7,619 bases of DNA from an uncultured Lachnospiraceae bacterium. Its GTDB lineage: Bacteria > Bacillota > Clostridia > Lachnospirales > Lachnospiraceae. Below the pieces are notes generated by a model, which saw nothing but the letters and a program-made list of their open reading frames with translations, did not search any database and was not told where the DNA came from. The translations under genes were made by a program, and so were the position numbers. This document shows, in pieces, positions 6,323 through 7,619 of the stretch (positions are counted from its first letter, which is position 1; every line of letters begins with the position of its first letter). The DNA is taken from contig CAMTBF010000157.1 of assembly GCA_947068385.1 (NCBI GenBank), positions 1 to 7,619 of the forward strand, given 5' to 3'.

Positions 6323-6952
6323 ATGAAGCATGAGGAGGACGGAAGCCGGCGCGAGCTTTTCGTGCAGGCGTTGGAGGGGAAGCGCATACCGATTCTGACG
6401 CTGGACAATAAATGGTATCAGCTTCTGGACGAAGAGGCCAGGAGGGACGTGGCCCAGCTGGAGGGGGAGTTGAACGGGCTCCTCAAGCAGCAGGGGAAGC
6501 TGAACAACGAGGTAAAGGAGATCAAGCGGCTGAAGAAGCGCCTGATGGAGGAGATCGTGTCCCTGATGGGGGAAGAGGAGCAGGGCGAGGACTCGGAGAA
6601 TGCCCAGAAGTCGGAGCAGAACAGGCGCCTGGTGGAGGAGTGCAACGAGAAGCTGGAGGCCTGCCAGGATCAGCTCCTCGATCTCCCCAGGGAGATCGAG
6701 CGGGCGAATTTCCAGCTGATGCTGGCCACCATGGACTGCTGCTACGACAGCATGGCGGAAAACGGCGAGGCGATACGGGAGACCGAGGAATGGGTAGCGG
6801 AAATCCGCGTGGAGCTGAAGAAGCGCCTGGTCAGGAAGCAGGAGCTGGAGCGGCATAACCACGCCATCTACAACTATATGCACGATGTGTTCGGGGCCGA
6901 GGTGGTGGATATCTTCGACATGCACCACGATCTGGACGGCCAGGACATGTGA
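6323..6952 (+). CDS. Conserved-looking coiled-coil protein of unknown function
   Basis: I do not recognise a characterised family. The 209-residue product is soluble, with no signal peptide or membrane segment, and is highly charged. The N-terminal part has a compact non-coil motif, GKRIPILTLDNKWYQLL (19-35). Long heptad-rich helices follow at about 36-82 and 95-135, split by an acidic break (84-96), and then at about 145-180. The end is acidic and His/Asp-rich (DIFDMHHDLDGQDM, 196-209). The two halves may fold back into an antiparallel coiled coil, a guess from the central break. It starts 6 nt after the rex stop. GGGAGGTG (6304-6311) and AGAGGG (6315-6320) lie upstream, one rather far and one too near, so translation may be coupled to rex. 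A terminator-like hairpin follows it. Its codon use matches its neighbours, so it is very likely a real gene. Confidence 0.82.
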   Translation: MKHEEDGSRRELFVQALEGKRIPILTLDNKWYQLLDEEARRDVAQLEGELNGLLKQQGKLNNEVKEIKRLKKRLMEEIVSLMGEEEQGEDSENAQKSEQNRRLVEECNEKLEACQDQLLDLPREIERANFQLMLATMDCCYDSMAENGEAIRETEEWVAEIRVELKKRLVRKQELERHNHAIYNYMHDVFGAEVVDIFDMHHDLDGQDM

Positions 6953-6979
6953 CACGGCAGAGAAAGGGATTCGGGAAAG

Positions 6980-7020
6980 GGACGGACTGATTGCGGCAGA
7001 AGGGGCAACAGTCTGTTTTT
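6980..7020 (+). terminator. Terminator-like hairpin just before nnr
   Basis: The 5' arm 6982-6994 (ACGGACTG, a bulged A, TTGC) pairs with 7005-7016 (GCAACAGTCTGT) to give 12 pairs including one G-U, with a 10-nt loop. A run of five T (7016-7020) follows. This is the shape of an intrinsic terminator closing the glycosidase-rex-coiled-coil unit. It ends 13 nt before the nnr start, leaving no room for a new promoter after it, so it may act as a partial terminator or attenuator. Confidence 0.6.
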
Positions 7021-7032
7021 GGTGCATGGGAA

Positions 7033-7619
7033 ATGAGATATCTGGTGTCGGCGTCTGAGATGAGGGAATACGACAGCAATACCATAGAAAGGATCGGGAT
7101 ACCGGCATGCGTCCTGATGGAACGGGCTGCGCTGGCGGCGGTGGAGGCCATAGAGGAGCTCCGCGCCGGTGGAGGCAGGGCGATGCCTGTGCTGGTCATG
7201 GCCGGAATGGGGAACAACGGCGGCGACGGGCTGGCGGTGGCCAGGCTTCTGTCCGAGAAGGGCCATCAGGTGGAGGTCTGGACGGTAGGGGACAGGGAGC
7301 GGGCCTCGGAGCAGTGGAAGCAGCAGATGAGGATCCTGGAGAGCTATCCCGTGGAACACAGCTCACAGCCACAGCGGCGGGAGTATGGGGTCCTGGTGGA
7401 CGCCCTGTTCGGCGTGGGGCTGTCCAGAGCGGTGGAAGGCTTATACGCGGAGGCCATAGAGGTATTCCGGGGCCTTTCGGGCTGGCGGCTCTCCATCGAC
7501 ATGCCCAGCGGCATAGACACGGACACGGGAGAAGTCCTGGGCCGCGCCGTGGCGGCGGATCTGACGGTGACCTTTGGCTTCTGCAAGAGAGGGCTGGCGC
7601 TGTATCCGGGATGCGAATA
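7033..7619 (+). CDS. nnr: NAD(P)H-hydrate epimerase/dehydratase, N-terminal part
   Basis: Repairs hydrated, inactive NAD(P)H. The N-terminal YjeF_N domain epimerises R-NAD(P)HX to S-NAD(P)HX; in the fused bacterial form a C-terminal kinase-like domain then dehydrates the S form using ADP or ATP. Only about 195 codons are inside the window and the frame is open at the right edge, so the second domain is not seen and fusion is inferred. Visible are the N-terminal helix MRYLVSASEMREYD (1-14), the nucleotide-binding loop GMGNNGGDGLAVARLL (58-73), VDALFGVGLSR (122-132) and SIDMPSGIDTDTG (154-166). The motif Asp156 is kept, but Met replaces the more common Ile or Val after it. ATG 7033 gives the usual family N-terminus although its ribosome binding site is poor. 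An in-frame TTG at 6991 lies inside the preceding hairpin and is less likely. Confidence 0.92.
   Translation, partial: MRYLVSASEMREYDSNTIERIGIPACVLMERAALAAVEAIEELRAGGGRAMPVLVMAGMGNNGGDGLAVARLLSEKGHQVEVWTVGDRERASEQWKQQMRILESYPVEHSSQPQRREYGVLVDALFGVGLSRAVEGLYAEAIEVFRGLSGWRLSIDMPSGIDTDTGEVLGRAVAADLTVTFGFCKRGLALYPGCE

Noticed and set aside
4239..7108. Two long minus-strand open frames (about 475 and 481 codons) opposite the glycosidase and opposite rex plus the coiled-coil gene
   Set aside because: They show the same mirror effect: low-complexity Leu/His/Arg/Pro composition, no motifs, and the + strand genes are clear.
1..7619. CRISPR array, tRNA, integrase, transposase, toxin-antitoxin or phage-defence genes
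   Set aside because: I looked on both strands and saw no regular direct repeats, tRNA-like folds or such protein motifs. All long frames are housekeeping genes or their shadows.

Overview
The window looks like chromosomal core-metabolism DNA from a Gram-positive anaerobe of the Clostridia, most likely Lachnospiraceae or a close relative. This is an inference from four things: the aspartokinase and homoserine dehydrogenase subtypes, the redox repressor Rex, strong GGAGG-type ribosome binding sites, and GC-rich genes separated by AT-rich, sigma-A-like promoters. All genes read on the + strand. I see no mobile genes, CRISPR array, tRNA, rRNA or phage genes.

Bases 1-160 are an AT-rich control region. 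It holds a perfect 19-bp inverted repeat (1-19 and 79-97). The right arm carries the extended -10 of the glyA promoter, and the left arm carries an identical -10 facing the other way. This is the most unusual structure in the window.

Bases 167-4022 form a probable three-gene unit for one-carbon and aspartate-family amino acid metabolism: glyA (serine hydroxymethyltransferase), hom (homoserine dehydrogenase) and lysC (aspartokinase). LysC and Hom carry out the first and third steps from aspartate towards threonine, methionine and lysine. GlyA interconverts serine and glycine.

Bases 4023-4283 are an AT-rich gap with a perfect-consensus promoter (TTGACA, 17 bp, TATAAT) and a leader of about 180 nt that contains a GAAA-capped hairpin. 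I see no convincing terminator between lysC and this promoter.

Bases 4284-6952 form a second unit: a membrane-anchored family 3 glycosidase of the NagZ type, rex (probable TTG start), and an unrecognised coiled-coil protein. A terminator-like hairpin (about 6980-7020) follows. Only 13 nt later begins nnr, the NAD(P)H-hydrate repair enzyme, which is cut by the window end. Rex and Nnr both act on NAD(H): one senses the NADH/NAD+ ratio and the other repairs damaged NAD(P)H.

The genes themselves are ordinary housekeeping families. I do not see a new multi-gene system. The points worth a second look are regulatory: the mirrored promoter repeat, the ideal promoter with a structured leader, and the terminator just before nnr.
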